Assembly: GCA_947447525.1 (NCBI GenBank)
Contig: CANFJL010000001.1
Span: 496,001 to 560,000 of the forward strand
Length of the DNA: 64,000 nt
Direction of reading: 5' to 3'
Source: Flavobacteriales bacterium
GTDB lineage: Bacteria > Bacteroidota > Bacteroidia > Flavobacteriales_D > Crocinitomicaceae
Shown: positions 9,432-17,591 of the stretch, in pieces
Numbering within the stretch: the first letter of the stretch is position 1
How the letters are laid out: every line of letters starts with the position of its first letter
Notes under the pieces: model-generated
What the model was told of the DNA's origin: nothing
Seen by the model: only the letters and a program-made list of their open reading frames with translations
Databases searched by the model: none
Position numbers and translations under genes: made by a program

Positions 9432-9848
9432 ATGAAAAAAGTGATCTTTCTTTGTTCAGTTTTTTTATTCTATTCTTGCGATAAAGTAAAACAATATGAT
9501 AAAGTCATCCTTGGTTCTTGGACTATTAAGACGGTCATGCTCAAGGATAAAAATGATTTCACTTTTTATGATTTCGCTCCACAAGGTAACTTTGAATTTA
9601 AAAACAATCAGCTTGCCTCAGGAAGCGTTAATGCATCTTTCCCAGGTTTTTATGGCACTTTCTATGATTCTTTTGCAGTGAATGGAAATTACTATTTGGA
9701 TCTGGATAAACAAGAATTCAATCTTGTTAACGGAAATGACACGCTGCACAGTCGCCTGTTTTTATTGACCAAGTCTGATTTAGAATTTGAATTCTATGAT
9801 AGTATTCAAGGAAAAAGAGTACGCTATTCCTTTAAGAAATCAAAATAA
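9432..9848 (+). CDS. Lipocalin-like lipoprotein
   Basis: 138 residues with a short signal peptide and lipobox (FYSC, Cys near 16). The mature part is a run of alternating beta strands beginning LGSWTIKTVML, the usual opening of the lipocalin-like (DUF4923/5004-type) lipoproteins of Bacteroidota. Four nucleotides separate it from the amidohydrolase gene, so it is the last gene of that operon. The ligand is unknown. Confidence 0.65.
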   Translation: MKKVIFLCSVFLFYSCDKVKQYDKVILGSWTIKTVMLKDKNDFTFYDFAPQGNFEFKNNQLASGSVNASFPGFYGTFYDSFAVNGNYYLDLDKQEFNLVNGNDTLHSRLFLLTKSDLEFEFYDSIQGKRVRYSFKKSK

Positions 9849-9853
9849 TTGTT

Positions 9854-11290
9854 TCACAAGGCCATGCATATAATCCTTTTATTATTGAAACGATAAGTCA
9901 GTCCAAAACTTAGACAATCGGCATTTCCATTCACTCTAATCTGAGAGCTTACCGAAGCTTGATTGCCTACTGTATAGTTAAAAGGAATTATCATCCCTTT
10001 GCTTAAGCCAAACTGATGACGGTAAGCAATAGTAAAAAGAAAGTGCTTACTCAATCGAAGGTCTTTACTCACTCCAACATATGCCAAAGGAAATATTTTG
10101 TTGTTGTATTGGTAGGAATAGTTATAGGATAAAATGGCTTGACCAGTATTCGGGTCGAAGGAAGTAGAAGATCCAGATCCACCGCCACTGCCATTTAAGT
10201 AGGAAAAGGAAATTCCACCATTTAAATTACACAAATATCGATTGCTTTTAGGAAAGGAAAGCATTCTTCTTTTCATGCCTAAATCAACCGTAAATAAATT
10301 GAATAGATTGGTTCCGCTATATCCGTATTTTTGATCATGCAACCACAACCAATAGGAATCAAGAGAAATGCCGGGTTGAAAAGACCAATTATTTTTCCAT
10401 CCAATGGAAGCGTTTAATCGAATACTGGAACTCGGTGCGGAAGCGTTTTTAAATACTTTATCTGTATTATTCATGATCTTTGATTGATTCATAAATCCAC
10501 CTTGATGCAGTTGGATTAATACAGCATTCGAAGATTGAAACCGATTTTTTGTAGCCATTATTTTTTTAGCTGCTTTGCGATCCACACTATCCATCATGAA
10601 AGTTGCTATTTCAGCGTTTTTTTTATTTTTGGTCCAAGTATAATGTAGGCCCAAATGAACACTGTTGCCTGAATATTTGTAAGTACCATTAGAAGTGGAA
10701 TTGAAGTCATAACCTGTGTACTCCATGGAATAAACGGGGTGAAAAGATTGCTTGTAACTTAAATCAATTCCTAGTAAATCTTTATTCTTAAGGGGGAATT
10801 CATAACTTAATTGCAGCTTCACGAAAGGATTTACTTTTTGATCAAAATGATAAGTTGTTTTTGAATATGAAAATTCCATGGATGTTTGGTAGCTAGAATT
10901 AGAAAGCCCCGTTAACCTTGCACCTCCGTTAAGACCTATCGACAAAGCGTTATTTTTAATTGGAACTTTATAGCGCAATCCAGCACCCAGTTCACTGCTC
11001 AATTGTGATCCAGAATTCCACCTGCCTATATAATTTGGATAAGGGAAATAACTCATGTTTTCTATGCTAAAATTGAGGTCGCAACTAAGATTTTTTTGAA
11101 TTTTTATTCCGTAGCTGAAATTAAGCGCTGTGTGAATATTAGAAAGATTGTCTAGGGGTTTATCGCCACTAAAGGAGGCGCTTTTAGTTTTTCCCATACC
11201 AGAGCTCATGCCAACCGTGAAGGTGTTTCTGTTTTGAGCGGTAAGCAATTGAGAAATTGCTATGGAAATAATGATAAGATAATACTTCAT
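9854..11290 (-). CDS. Outer-membrane beta-barrel protein of unknown function
   Basis: 478 residues with a signal peptide (MKYYLIIISIAISQLLTA, cleavage before QN). Amphipathic strands rich in Tyr, Asn, Ser and Gly alternate throughout (for example LNFSYGIKIQKNLSCDLNF and LSFGLTYRFNNK). The sequence seems to hold two barrel-like stretches, about 20-215 and 270-475, joined by a helical linker (MMDSVDRKAAKKIMATKN near 232-249). The last strand is followed by a short extra tail (KRIICMAL) instead of ending on an aromatic residue, which is unusual for a barrel. No family name can be given. It converges with the lipoprotein gene across only 5 nt, with no terminator seen between them. Confidence 0.6.
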   Translation of the reverse strand: MKYYLIIISIAISQLLTAQNRNTFTVGMSSGMGKTKSASFSGDKPLDNLSNIHTALNFSYGIKIQKNLSCDLNFSIENMSYFPYPNYIGRWNSGSQLSSELGAGLRYKVPIKNNALSIGLNGGARLTGLSNSSYQTSMEFSYSKTTYHFDQKVNPFVKLQLSYEFPLKNKDLLGIDLSYKQSFHPVYSMEYTGYDFNSTSNGTYKYSGNSVHLGLHYTWTKNKKNAEIATFMMDSVDRKAAKKIMATKNRFQSSNAVLIQLHQGGFMNQSKIMNNTDKVFKNASAPSSSIRLNASIGWKNNWSFQPGISLDSYWLWLHDQKYGYSGTNLFNLFTVDLGMKRRMLSFPKSNRYLCNLNGGISFSYLNGSGGGSGSSTSFDPNTGQAILSYNYSYQYNNKIFPLAYVGVSKDLRLSKHFLFTIAYRHQFGLSKGMIIPFNYTVGNQASVSSQIRVNGNADCLSFGLTYRFNNKRIICMAL

Positions 11291-11445
11291 AGGAATGTTT
11301 TTAAAGGAATTATAGTTTCTAGCAAGCGCTTAGTAACTAGCTTTGTCCAAATTTATTTCTTTTGGTAAAGTTATTTTTTTTTCAACTTTCATGCCAAAAG
11401 AAATTTTATTTCAACATTTAGGCTGAAGCCTTTATATAATTCCGT

Positions 11446-11763
11446 TTAAAGAAAACCCAATTCTAATTTGGCTTCTTCGCTCATCATATCTTTGTCCCAA
11501 GGTGGGTCAAAAACAATATGAACCTTTGCGCTTTCAACTCCATCTACGCTAGCCACCTTATCTTCAACTTCCTTTGGTAAGGATTCTGCCACTGGACAAT
11601 TAGGGGAGGTCAAGGTCATGTCGATATCTACATGGAAAGTTGGTGAAATTTTAACTTCATAAATTAAACCCAATTCAAAAACATCAACAGGGATTTCTGG
11701 GTCGTAAATTGTTTTCATTATAGCAACAATTTTTTCCTCTAAGTCAGCATTAGTGTGCTCCAT
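11446..11763 (-). CDS. MIP18/SufT-like Fe-S assembly protein (DUF59)
   Basis: 105 residues with the DUF59/MIP18 core: IYDPEIPVDVFELGLIYEV near 19-37, DMTLTSPNCPVAESLP near 48-63 with the conserved Cys, and VHIVFDPPWDKDMMSEEAKLELGFL at the end. Family members (SufT, PaaD, Cia2) help mature [4Fe-4S] proteins. It is the third gene of the suf operon, 10 nt after the sufE-like gene. Confidence 0.9.
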   Translation of the reverse strand: MEHTNADLEEKIVAIMKTIYDPEIPVDVFELGLIYEVKISPTFHVDIDMTLTSPNCPVAESLPKEVEDKVASVDGVESAKVHIVFDPPWDKDMMSEEAKLELGFL

Positions 11764-11773
11764 TCAACTTAAT

Positions 11774-12205
11774 TTATTTTTTGTTTAAACTTTTAATAGC
11801 TTCTAATTTCATTCTTTTTACCATTCCTACCAATCCATTAGAACGAGAAGGTGAAAGGTGTTCCTGCAATCCAATTTCTTTAATGAAAAACAAATCATTG
11901 CTTGCAATAATTTCTGGTTTCTGGTGGTTCATAACGCGAATCAGTAAACCTATAATTCCTTTGGTAATAATCGCGTCTGAATCTGCTGAAAAAGACATTT
12001 CCCCGTCAATTAAGACAGCGTTTAACCAAACCCTAGATTGACAACCTTCAATAAGTCTATCCTCTGTTTTAAGTTCTTCTGCAATGATGGGGAGATCTTT
12101 ACCTAATTCGATGAGGTATTCATATTTTTCCATCCAATCATCGAACATTTCAAATTCGCTGATGATTTCTTCTTGTATTTTATTGATATCCATCGAGGTC
12201 TCCAT
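11774..12205 (-). CDS. sufE: SufE-type sulfur acceptor
   Basis: 143 residues with the SufE/CsdE fold: DDWMEKYEYLIELGKDLP, then EGCQSRVWL with the sulfur-accepting Cys near 55, and LSPSRSNGLVGMVKRMK near the end. It takes persulfide from the desulfurase SufS, whose gene ends 5 nt upstream. Two in-frame Met codons (residues 1 and 5) could start it. It is cytoplasmic and works with the SufS partner next door. The SufBCD scaffold genes are not in the window. Confidence 0.92.
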   Translation of the reverse strand: METSMDINKIQEEIISEFEMFDDWMEKYEYLIELGKDLPIIAEELKTEDRLIEGCQSRVWLNAVLIDGEMSFSADSDAIITKGIIGLLIRVMNHQKPEIIASNDLFFIKEIGLQEHLSPSRSNGLVGMVKRMKLEAIKSLNKK

Positions 12206-12210
12206 GATGC

Positions 12211-13446
12211 TTATTTTAACATATTAAGACTGCGTTCGAGGGCAATTACAAATGCATCTATTTCTTCAATGGTATTGTAAAATGCAAATGAGGCACGAAC
12301 TGTCCCAGGAATTTTATAAAAATCCATCAACGGTTGGGTGCAATGATGTCCTGTTCTCACGGCAATTCCTTGTTTGTCCAAGAGCGTTCCAATATCAAAA
12401 GGATGCAGACCCTTTAATGAAAAGGAAACCACGCTTGTTTTATTTTTGGCATCACCAATTATGGTCAATCCCTCAAAGGTTTCCAACACTTGTGAGGCAT
12501 ATTTTGCTAAAGCTCTTTCGTGAACTTCAACGGCCTTAAAATCTATAGATTCTATATACTCAAATGCCTTACCCAAACAAATTCCACCAGCAATATGCGG
12601 AGTTCCTGCTTCAAACTTATAAGGCAATTCATTGTAGGTTGTTCTTTCAAAGGTAACTTTTGCAATCATATCACCACCACCTTGGTAGGGAGGCATTTGA
12701 TCTAAAAGATCTTCTTTTCCATACAAAACGCCAATTCCCGTTGGGCCAAAAACTTTATGACTAGAAAACACAAAAAAATCACAGTTTAAATCCCTTACAT
12801 CAATGGACATGTGCTGAATACTTTGTGCACCATCAACTAAAAATTTTGCACCAACATTATGTGCTTTAGTAATCATCTCCTTGATTGGATTTACCGTTCC
12901 TAGCGTATTAGAAATATGGGTGATCGCTACTAATTTTGTTTTCTTTGAAAGTAGTTTTTCGTATTCGTCCTGAAGGATTTCACCTTCAAAATTGATTGGA
13001 ATAACGCGTAAAATAAGTCCTTTTCTTTCGCAAAGCATTTGCCAAGGAACAATATTGGAGTGATGTTCCATCGCTGAAATAATAATCTCATCTCCAGCTT
13101 GAAGCATATTTCCGAAAGAGGATGCTACTAGATTTATACCATCAGTAGTTCCTTTTGTAAAAATAATTTCGTTGGATGACTTTGCGTTGAGATGTTTTTG
13201 AATTCGAGTTCTTGCTGCTTCATATTCAGTTGTAGCACGCTGACTTAAATAATGCACCCCCCTATGAATATTTGCATTTTCTTTCGAGTAATAATGATTG
13301 ATAGCATCCAAAACCAGTTGAGGTTTTTGTGAGGTAGCGCCATTATCAAAATAGATTAGGTTCTTCCCGTAAACTTGCTGTCTCAAGGCAGGGAATTGTT
13401 CGCGGATTTCACGAACATTAAAAGGAAGGTTTTGCAAAGCGCTCAT
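12211..13446 (-). CDS. sufS: SufS-type cysteine desulfurase
   Basis: 411 residues from the ATG at 13446. A TTG lies 12 nt further upstream, but it is inside a perfect -7 box (13463-13456) and would precede the transcript start, so the ATG is preferred. This is a PLP-dependent class V aminotransferase fold: VDGAQSIQHM, the PLP lysine in FSSHKVFGPTGIG near residue 231, and RTGHHCTQPLM near 366 with the persulfide Cys. Group II (SufS) features fit the SufE partner that follows. It removes sulfur from cysteine for Fe-S clusters. First gene of a three-gene operon with sufE and the MIP18-like gene. Confidence 0.95.
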   Translation of the reverse strand: MSALQNLPFNVREIREQFPALRQQVYGKNLIYFDNGATSQKPQLVLDAINHYYSKENANIHRGVHYLSQRATTEYEAARTRIQKHLNAKSSNEIIFTKGTTDGINLVASSFGNMLQAGDEIIISAMEHHSNIVPWQMLCERKGLILRVIPINFEGEILQDEYEKLLSKKTKLVAITHISNTLGTVNPIKEMITKAHNVGAKFLVDGAQSIQHMSIDVRDLNCDFFVFSSHKVFGPTGIGVLYGKEDLLDQMPPYQGGGDMIAKVTFERTTYNELPYKFEAGTPHIAGGICLGKAFEYIESIDFKAVEVHERALAKYASQVLETFEGLTIIGDAKNKTSVVSFSLKGLHPFDIGTLLDKQGIAVRTGHHCTQPLMDFYKIPGTVRASFAFYNTIEEIDAFVIALERSLNMLK

Positions 13447-13455
13447 AATTGATTG

Positions 13456-13463
13456 CAAAGTTA
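13456..13463 (-). promoter_or_regulatory. -7 box candidate 9 nt before the sufS ATG
   Basis: A perfect TAACTTTG on the minus strand, nine nt before the ATG. No -33 TTG was found. It implies a leader of only a few nt. Confidence 0.45.
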
Positions 13464-13715
13464 CATATTCCTTATTTTGAATCTATCTAAATAACATAAT
13501 ATTTTTTCTAATCTTTTTTACTTTTTCAAATAATAAATTGTTCACTTGAGGCTGACCCTTGACAGACTCTTCGCATAAAACCAATTCAATGGGTTTCCAA
13601 AACTCCCTATTACAAAGTTGTGAAAAGAATATTTCCCCCTTTGGAGGTTTTCAGAATAATAGGCGACGAAAAAAATATTATTGACAGGTCTTAATCATAC
13701 CACAAGACTAATTTT

Positions 13716-13763
13716 TAACCCCAACGGGTTATAATATTAATAGCGCTGGATGAAATCCAGCGC
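13716..13763. repeat. Multi-hairpin intergenic repeat, copy A (two hairpins)
   Basis: Hairpin 1 is TAACCC/GGGTTA with a 4-nt loop (13716-13731). Hairpin 2 is a perfect 9-bp stem GCGCTGGAT/ATCCAGCGC with a GAA loop (13743-13763). They are 11 nt apart and followed by AAAAACAT. The same order, loop and tail recur at 40141-40198. It does not encode a protein and lacks a U tract, so it is not a plain terminator. Confidence 0.75.
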
Positions 13764-13846
13764 AAAAACATCAAGAAAACAGTTTGCTTTTTGGTGTGTA
13801 TTTTTTTTAATCAAGAGCAGCGCATTTAACTTCCGTGTCTTTCGAG

Positions 13847-13919
13847 AAGCTCATCGAGCGGAGTCGAGATGCGCTCAATCCACTTCTGAAAGCTCATCGA
13901 GCGGAGTCGAGATGCGCTC
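13847..13919. repeat. Two identical 30-bp direct repeats
   Basis: Identical 30-mers at 13847-13876 and 13890-13919, each starting AAGCTCATCGAGC and ending GAGATGCGCTC, are separated by 13 nt. Each can form GAGCG/CGCTC with an 11-nt loop. A third, 12-nt fragment lies at 13957-13968. They are more GC-rich than the surroundings and look like a dispersed intergenic repeat of Flavobacteriia. Confidence 0.8.
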
Positions 13920-13968
13920 TAACCTCTAACTCTAACCTCTATCTCTTTTAAAGTATTCGAGATGCGCT

Positions 13969-15516
13969 TCACACTTTAGCCTTTAAAACCACATATGGAA
14001 TCAAAACCTCTTCTAATGAAATTCCACCATGCTGAAAAGTATTCTGGTAATAATTTGCGAAATGATTGTAATTGTTTGGATACACAAAAAAGTCTTGTTC
14101 CCGAGCAAAAACAAATTCATTTGACATTCTGATTTTTGGTAAAAAAGCGTCTTGAGGATTGGCTACTGCGAAAACTTCCTTTGCATTATAATTTAATCCT
14201 CTTCCTACTTTATATCTTAAATTGCTATTGGTGTTTTTTTCACCTACAATTCTCACCGGGTTATTCACTTTAATTGTCCCGTGATCTGTTGTAATAATAA
14301 GTTTAATCCCTGCATCCGCAATTTTCTTAATGATTTCAAATAGGGGAGAGTGCTCTAACCAAGAAACAGTAATGGATCTATACGCTGCTTCATCTGATGC
14401 CAATTCTCGAATCACTTCCATTTCTGTTCGGGCATGTGAAAGCATATCCACAAAATTATAGACTATGAAATTGGCGTCGTTATCTTTTATTTGATTGAAT
14501 TGGTCGTTTAATTTTTTACCTGCCTCCAAATTGGTAATTTTATTATAACTCCATTTGATATTTTTGCCCAATCGTTTCAAATTGGTTTCTAAGAGTTCTT
14601 TTTCAAACATATTCTTTCCTCCCTCATCTTCTTCGTTTCTCCAAAATTGAGGGAATTTCTTTTCGATTTCTGAAGGTAATAATCCTGCAAAAAATGAATT
14701 TCTAGCGTAATGTGTTGCAGTTGGTAAAATGGAAAAAATAATTTTTTCTTCTTCTTTTGTAAAGTAGCGTGCAAAAAGTGGTTCTACCATTTTCCATTGA
14801 TCAAAGCGCAAATTATCAATCACCAATACTGCGATTTTTTCTTTTCCTAAAAGGGGTGAAATATCATTTTTGATCGCATTATAGATCATGTCGGGTGCTG
14901 CTTCCGTACCGTTGAGCCAATCGAGATAATTGTCTTCAATGAAATCTGCAAAAAGATGATTGGCTTCTTTTTTCTGTAATTCCAGAATTTCTCGCATTCC
15001 TGAGTCTTCGATTTTTTCTAAAGCCAATTCCCAATAGACTAATTTGGAATATAAATCTTTCCATTCATTAATTCCCATTCTGCCATTAAGTACCATGCCT
15101 AATTGTCTAAAATCTTGCTGGTAGGAAGAATTTGTTTTTTGAGAGATCAATTTACTATGATCCAAATTCTTTTTTATGCTAAGCAGTATTTGATTTGGAT
15201 TTACTGGCTTGATAAGATAGTCGGCAATTTTACTTCCAATAGCCTCTTCCATGATATATTCTTCCTCACTTTTGGTAATCATTACGATTGGAACTAATGG
15301 AATGGCCTCTTTTATTTGTGCTAGAGTCTGCAATCCAGAAAGCCCTGGCATATTTTCATCTAGAAAAATAATATCATAGGCGTTTTCCATTGCTTTATCA
15401 ATGGCATCAGATCCATTGGTAACAGCCTCTACAAGGTATCCCTTCGACTCTAAAAATAAAATATGGGGCTTCAATAATTCGATTTCATCGTCTGCCCATA
15501 GAATTTTTCCTTGCAT
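13969..15516 (-). CDS. porX: PorX: response regulator with PglZ domain (type IX secretion)
   Basis: 515 residues. Receiver domain about 1-120: acidic pair ADDE near 8-11, phospho-acceptor Asp near 53 in LDENMPG, Thr near 81, Lys near 103 in LIKPVNP. A helical linker follows, then a PglZ/alkaline-phosphatase-like domain from about 225. There LVIDNLRFDQW carries a metal Asp near 234, LPTATHY a nucleophile-type Thr near 266 or 268, NFVDMLSHAR Asp 357 and His 361, and TTDHG Asp 411 and His 412. This receiver-PglZ architecture is PorX, which with PorY and SigP controls T9SS genes in Porphyromonas and binds the T9SS motor in gliding species. PglZ domains of PorX are metal-dependent phosphodiesterases. 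PorY is not in the window. The gene is divergent from an HD phosphohydrolase across 20 nt. Confidence 0.93.
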   Translation of the reverse strand: MQGKILWADDEIELLKPHILFLESKGYLVEAVTNGSDAIDKAMENAYDIIFLDENMPGLSGLQTLAQIKEAIPLVPIVMITKSEEEYIMEEAIGSKIADYLIKPVNPNQILLSIKKNLDHSKLISQKTNSSYQQDFRQLGMVLNGRMGINEWKDLYSKLVYWELALEKIEDSGMREILELQKKEANHLFADFIEDNYLDWLNGTEAAPDMIYNAIKNDISPLLGKEKIAVLVIDNLRFDQWKMVEPLFARYFTKEEEKIIFSILPTATHYARNSFFAGLLPSEIEKKFPQFWRNEEDEGGKNMFEKELLETNLKRLGKNIKWSYNKITNLEAGKKLNDQFNQIKDNDANFIVYNFVDMLSHARTEMEVIRELASDEAAYRSITVSWLEHSPLFEIIKKIADAGIKLIITTDHGTIKVNNPVRIVGEKNTNSNLRYKVGRGLNYNAKEVFAVANPQDAFLPKIRMSNEFVFAREQDFFVYPNNYNHFANYYQNTFQHGGISLEEVLIPYVVLKAKV

Positions 15517-15536
15517 TTGGCTTATTTTTAATAGAT

Positions 15537-16811
15537 TTGAATAGAATTTTTAAAAGTAATCATTTGCGCCCGAATCAACTTCGTAACAACAAAAAGAAAA
15601 TTATTAACGACCCAGTCTATGGATTTATTTCCATTCCTGATGAATTAATTTTTGATGTATTGGAACATCCCTACATGCAACGCTTGCGTCGCATTATGCA
15701 ATTGGGATTAAGTCACCTCGTATATCCGGGAGCTTTACATACGCGTTTTCATCATGTGCTTGGCGCGATGCATTTGATGTCACTTGCGATTTCAACCATC
15801 CGTAGAAAAGGACATGAAATTACGATTGATGAAGAAAGAGCTGTTTTATTGGCCATTCTTTTACATGATATTGGTCATGGGCCCTTTAGTCATGCGTTAG
15901 AATATGATATTGTATCCGATGTGAGTCACGAAGATATTTCTGGATATTTTATTGAACGCCTAACGGATGTTTTTGGGGATGATTTAAAACGAGCGCATCT
16001 CATTTTTAAAAACGAATACAGTAAGCCTTTTTTATATCAATTGGTATCTTCTCAATTGGATATGGATCGATTGGATTATTTAAATCGCGATAGTTTTTAT
16101 AGCGGTGTTAGTGAAGGAATTATTGGTTCTGACCGTTTGATAGAAATGTTGAATGTCCACAATGGAAATTTAGTTTTAGAGGAAAAAGCAATTTATTCTG
16201 TAGAAAAATTTATCGTTGCCCGGCGTTTAATGTATTGGCAGGTTTATTTGCATAAAACAGTTGTTTCGGCTGAATTTATGTTGATTCATGCTTTGCGTCG
16301 CGCTAAATGGTGTGTGAAAAATGGTAAACAAGTTTTTTCTAGCCCTTCTTTGCAGTACTTCTTGGAACATGATGTAAAGAAAAAGGACTTTTTGGATGAT
16401 ACTTCTGTATTGGATAAGTTTGCCCGCTTAGATGATTACGATATTATGAGTGCTATTAAAGTTTGGCAAGATTCGGAGGATAAGGTCTTGGCTTATTTGT
16501 CGACAGCACTAGTCAATAGAGATTTGTATAAAATTGAAATTGCCCGAACGCCTTTTAGTCAAGATAGGATTCAATTTGAAAAAGAAATGGTGAAATCTGC
16601 TTTAGGAGTTACTGATGATGAAGTTGATTTCTTCGTATATCATGATATTCTAACGAATAAAGCCTACAATCAGGACAAACAAAATATTAATGTTCTCATG
16701 AAAAATGGAACTATAGTGGATCTGTCAATGGCTTCAGATAACTTGAATATTTCTGCCTTGGCACAACCGGTAGAGAAATACTTCTTATGTTACCCAGTAA
16801 TGAAGCACTAA
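15537..16811 (+). CDS. HD-domain nucleotide phosphohydrolase (dGTPase/SAMHD1-like)
   Basis: About 424 residues. Metal-site motifs are RFHHVLGAMHL near 70-80, LLHDIGHGPFSHALE near 108-122 with the HD pair at 110-111, and the third Asp in DMDRLDYLNRD near 175-185. This is the HD superfamily of dNTP triphosphohydrolase-like enzymes common in Bacteroidota. The start is uncertain: no ATG exists near the N-terminus, the TTG at 15537 lies inside a TAnnTTTG box (TAGATTTG, 15532-15539), and a second TTG lies at 15564. Divergent from porX by 20 nt and convergent with the next gene. Confidence 0.88.
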   Translation: MNRIFKSNHLRPNQLRNNKKKIINDPVYGFISIPDELIFDVLEHPYMQRLRRIMQLGLSHLVYPGALHTRFHHVLGAMHLMSLAISTIRRKGHEITIDEERAVLLAILLHDIGHGPFSHALEYDIVSDVSHEDISGYFIERLTDVFGDDLKRAHLIFKNEYSKPFLYQLVSSQLDMDRLDYLNRDSFYSGVSEGIIGSDRLIEMLNVHNGNLVLEEKAIYSVEKFIVARRLMYWQVYLHKTVVSAEFMLIHALRRAKWCVKNGKQVFSSPSLQYFLEHDVKKKDFLDDTSVLDKFARLDDYDIMSAIKVWQDSEDKVLAYLSTALVNRDLYKIEIARTPFSQDRIQFEKEMVKSALGVTDDEVDFFVYHDILTNKAYNQDKQNINVLMKNGTIVDLSMASDNLNISALAQPVEKYFLCYPVMKH

Positions 16812-16812
16812 C

Positions 16813-17451
16813 TTATTGTCGGCTTAATTTCCCTTCTTTCCAGTCACTGATTAACTTACCCCAAGAATAAGGGTTAAAAAGATTGTTTACTGGCAATTGT
16901 CCATTGGTGTACAGACGCGTATTTCTTTGATTGTAAGCATTTCCAGAGGCTAGCGATGCGTCTGCATCCAATCGAGCAGCGACAAAGGCAAGAGACTCAC
17001 CTGATAATTCGCGTTGTGCTCTGCGCATAGCGTCTTCATAAGGCTTCATTTCTACAAAATATCTAGCAAACTCCTCGCGGGAAGGCCATGGATAAACCGT
17101 AACTTCTTGAATTTGCTGCGCATCTCGGGTCAACATGTGTATTATGCTGTATCTGTTTTCTTTGAGGGTATCCGGAACTATGTAACTTGATGTATTGTAT
17201 CCTTGATTGGAAAAGTAAAGGGTATCGCCAGGAAAAGAAACTAAAGAGAAAAACCCGAAGTAATCTGAAATTACTCCGTGTCTTTTTGTTTTGTTATATA
17301 CCGTAACATAAGGGATTGCATTTAAATCAATCTCAGAAACTACTACCCCAGAAAGTTGAATGATCTTGGTTGAGTCTATTGCTTTTTGCTGACCATAAAT
17401 TTTTAGGGCACCACACAATAAAATAGGAAGAAGAAATAGATACTTTTTCAT
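16813..17451 (-). CDS. Exported protein with carboxypeptidase-regulatory-like domain
   Basis: 212 residues with a signal peptide (about 1-21, ending KIYGQ). Residues about 31-105 form a CarboxypepD_reg-like beta sandwich: LSGVVVSEIDLNAIPYVTVY, then FGFFSLVSFPGDTLYFSNQGY. A helical C-terminal part (EEFARYFVEMKPYEDAMRRA and on) follows. It resembles the protein at 59686-60393 in layout (signal, regulatory-like domain, then VTVYP/VIIRPL and helices). Such stand-alone proteins are frequent in Bacteroidota envelopes; their role is not known. One nt separates its stop from that of the HD gene. Confidence 0.65.
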   Translation of the reverse strand: MKKYLFLLPILLCGALKIYGQQKAIDSTKIIQLSGVVVSEIDLNAIPYVTVYNKTKRHGVISDYFGFFSLVSFPGDTLYFSNQGYNTSSYIVPDTLKENRYSIIHMLTRDAQQIQEVTVYPWPSREEFARYFVEMKPYEDAMRRAQRELSGESLAFVAARLDADASLASGNAYNQRNTRLYTNGQLPVNNLFNPYSWGKLISDWKEGKLSRQ

Positions 17452-17554
17452 AGTAAGAACAAGATTAAGGATTTTTTAACGCAACTCAGTTTATTTTTGA
17501 AAATATTAACATAATTGAAGCTAAATCACATTATTTTTCTCGATCTTTTTTTTG

Positions 17555-17562
17555 TATTTTTG
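17555..17562 (+). promoter_or_regulatory. -7 box candidate for guaB
   Basis: A perfect TATTTTTG 29 nt before the guaB ATG. Another TATTTTTG lies at 17492-17499. No -33 TTG is placed well for the nearer box. Confidence 0.45.
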
Positions 17563-17591
17563 CAAGAATTTACTACAAAATAGCTTCAAAA

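Larger units (their letters stand above)
13464..13968. other. Repeat-rich spacer between sufS and porX
   Basis: About 500 bp with no credible gene. From left to right it holds an AT-rich stretch, a short C-rich/G-rich hairpin (CCCCC TTT GGAGG, around 13633-13646), two hairpins of a repeat family also found at 40141-40303 (listed separately), and two copies of a 30-bp repeat (listed separately). A fragment of the 30-mer (TCGAGATGCGCT, 13957-13968) abuts the porX stop codon. Since sufS is transcribed leftward from its left edge and porX ends at its right edge, it is a neutral site where repeats can collect. Confidence 0.7.

Noticed and set aside
13847-13919. CRISPR array
   Set aside because: Only two full 30-bp repeats with a 13-bp spacer, no further regular units and no cas genes; it is a dispersed repeat.
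15532-15539. TAGATTTG as a firm promoter for the HD gene
   Set aside because: The box overlaps the first possible TTG start and no ATG/GTG lies just behind it, so I kept it only as a remark in the HD entry.
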